Below the pieces are notes generated by a model, which saw only the letters and a program-made list of their open reading frames with translations, made no database searches and was not told where the DNA came from. A stretch of DNA of 7,209 nucleotides from Gammaproteobacteria bacterium (lineage in GTDB: Bacteria; Pseudomonadota; Gammaproteobacteria; GCA-001735895), in NCBI GenBank assembly GCA_024763185.1, contig JANTFY010000115.1, forward strand, positions 1 through 7,209, given 5' to 3'. The position numbers were made by a program, and so were the translations under genes. This document shows positions 6,354 to 7,209 of this stretch, piece after piece. The stretch's first letter is position 1. Every line of letters begins with the position of its first letter.

Positions 6354-7209
6354 CTAACTTAGCCCCATTTTTTCCAGCAGCGCTTTCCACTGCTGGGCTT
6401 CATTTTCCGGTAGAAATTGTTTTGCGCGTTCATGGCAATGTTGTTCCAGTAAATTTATAAAGCCAGGATTATTTTCGGCTTTTAACAGTAACTTACGAAG
6501 TGAATCCGTATCTTGTACCGGGTAATAACCCGGGTAGTCGTCGCCTAACAATCCAATCGATCCCACGATATCTGATGCAATAATGGGCAAGCCGGCTACC
6601 GTGGCTTCTGAAATAACATTGGCGCCGCCTTCCATCACAGAGGATAACACCATCAAGTGACAACGCGCATAGGCCTGGCGAATCTGCCAGTGTTTGACTT
6701 CACCGTACCAGTGATAGCGTGGATTCAGCTTCATTTCCTCACGCGCCATTTTCGCCCATTGTTCATTATGCGCCTTGCCATAGTGACGAACGCGAATACG
6801 ACTGGATTCGGGTAAATCCCGAACGGCATAAGCCGTGCGCAGCGAGTCTTTTTCATCGCGCAGATGGCCCACCACGCAAATATCGAAACTTCTCTGGTAT
6901 CGATTGATGGCAAAAGGTAGTGGATCGGCAGATTGGTAAATGATATGGGTCTTTTCCCGGGCTTCCTGCGGCAAGGCCTGGTAGGCCCTGTCATGTAATA
7001 CGACCAGCTGGTCGGCGGCCTCGATGGATGCCAGGGTTGGCTGCGGGTGGCTGTGAATAAAACGGTACAAATCGGTGCCGGTCATGGCCACGATCAGTGG
7101 ATGGGTTGGAAACCTGTTCCGGTAAGCGGCAATGTCATCGGCACTGCGCCAGGCATGCAAGGCGATCATCAGGTCACAGGGGGTGGCATCCCATGTAACG
7201 GAAACGGTG
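6354..7209 (-). CDS. senB: selenosugar synthase SenB-like glycosyltransferase (selenoneine biosynthesis), 5' end outside the window
   Basis: SenB joins selenophosphate to a UDP-sugar such as UDP-GlcNAc, making the selenosugar that SenA couples to hercynine on the way to selenoneine. The call rests on remembered family signatures, numbered from the internal Met at 7169: LIVAMTGTDLYR (25-36), QLVVLHDRA (54-62), IIYQSA (76-81), VVGHLRDEKD (99-108), EGGANVISEA (180-189), and GSIGLLGDDYPGYYPV (203-218). The fold is GT-B, family 4-like, with an E-x7-E pair (E180 and E188) typical of retaining glycosyltransferases. The frame stays open above that Met to the right edge (visible residues TVSVTWDATPCDL), matching the family lead-in, so roughly 30-40 N-terminal residues are missing and the Met at 7169 is not the start. 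The gene is convergent with the ABC operon, with 69 bases between stops. SenA- and SenC-type partners are not in the window. The main alternative is an uncharacterised GT4 paralogue. Confidence 0.8.
   Translation of the reverse strand, partial: TVSVTWDATPCDLMIALHAWRSADDIAAYRNRFPTHPLIVAMTGTDLYRFIHSHPQPTLASIEAADQLVVLHDRAYQALPQEAREKTHIIYQSADPLPFAINRYQRSFDICVVGHLRDEKDSLRTAYAVRDLPESSRIRVRHYGKAHNEQWAKMAREEMKLNPRYHWYGEVKHWQIRQAYARCHLMVLSSVMEGGANVISEATVAGLPIIASDIVGSIGLLGDDYPGYYPVQDTDSLRKLLLKAENNPGFINLLEQHCHERAKQFLPENEAQQWKALLEKMGLS

Noticed and set aside
6350..6373. Possible terminator for the ABC operon: GGCT (6350-6353) and AGCC (6361-6364), followed by CCA and six T.
   Set aside because: The stem is only four base pairs, the T-run is offset by three bases, and it lies in the coding end of the convergent gene. 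Too weak to call.
6374..6396. Seven-base inverted repeat CCAGCAG / CTGCTGG near the 3' end of the SenB-like gene.
   Set aside because: It lies inside codons of the gene (QQWKALLEK region). On the minus strand it is followed by A rather than T, and on the plus strand the T-run precedes it, so it is not a terminator.

Overview
The window looks like a chromosomal segment of a Gram-negative, probably gammaproteobacterial, genome with moderate GC. The evidence is a twin-arginine-exported periplasmic binding protein, a proteobacterial dipeptide-type ABC system, a Crp/Fnr regulator, and a selenosugar-synthase-like gene of a type known mainly from Proteobacteria. The sequence alone does not fix the genus. 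The transporter proteins resemble a subgroup that I associate mostly with Alphaproteobacteria, so the assignment below phylum level is weak.

Layout, left to right. (1) Positions 1-737, plus strand: a Crp/Fnr-family transcription regulator whose frame stays open to the left edge, so its extreme N-terminus is probably outside the window. (2) Positions 738-1076: 339 bases without a gene, holding an imperfect hairpin (779-820) and a MITE-like inverted repeat (899-981). I see no convincing promoter. (3) Positions 1077-6284, plus strand: a complete peptide/nickel-type ABC importer. Its genes are a Tat-exported family 5 solute-binding protein, two inner-membrane permeases, and one polypeptide carrying both ATPase domains. 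A strong intrinsic terminator (2697-2724) separates the binding-protein gene from the membrane and ATPase genes. The latter are tightly packed: a 17-codon mini-ORF bridges the two permease genes, and the ATPase start overlaps the end of the second permease. (4) Positions 6354-7209, minus strand: a convergent glycosyltransferase-like gene that I recognise as the selenosugar synthase SenB of selenoneine biosynthesis. Its 5' end lies beyond the right edge.

How the parts work together. The binding protein captures a peptide-like solute in the periplasm, the two permeases form the channel, and the double ATPase powers import. The substrate cannot be read from sequence. The regulator is in the same orientation upstream, but nothing here proves that it controls the transporter. 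SenB would make a selenosugar from selenophosphate and a UDP-sugar. Its partners (SenA, SenC) would be expected past the right edge and are not visible. The closest thing to an uncommon system here is the selenoneine gene; any functional link between it and the adjacent importer is speculation.
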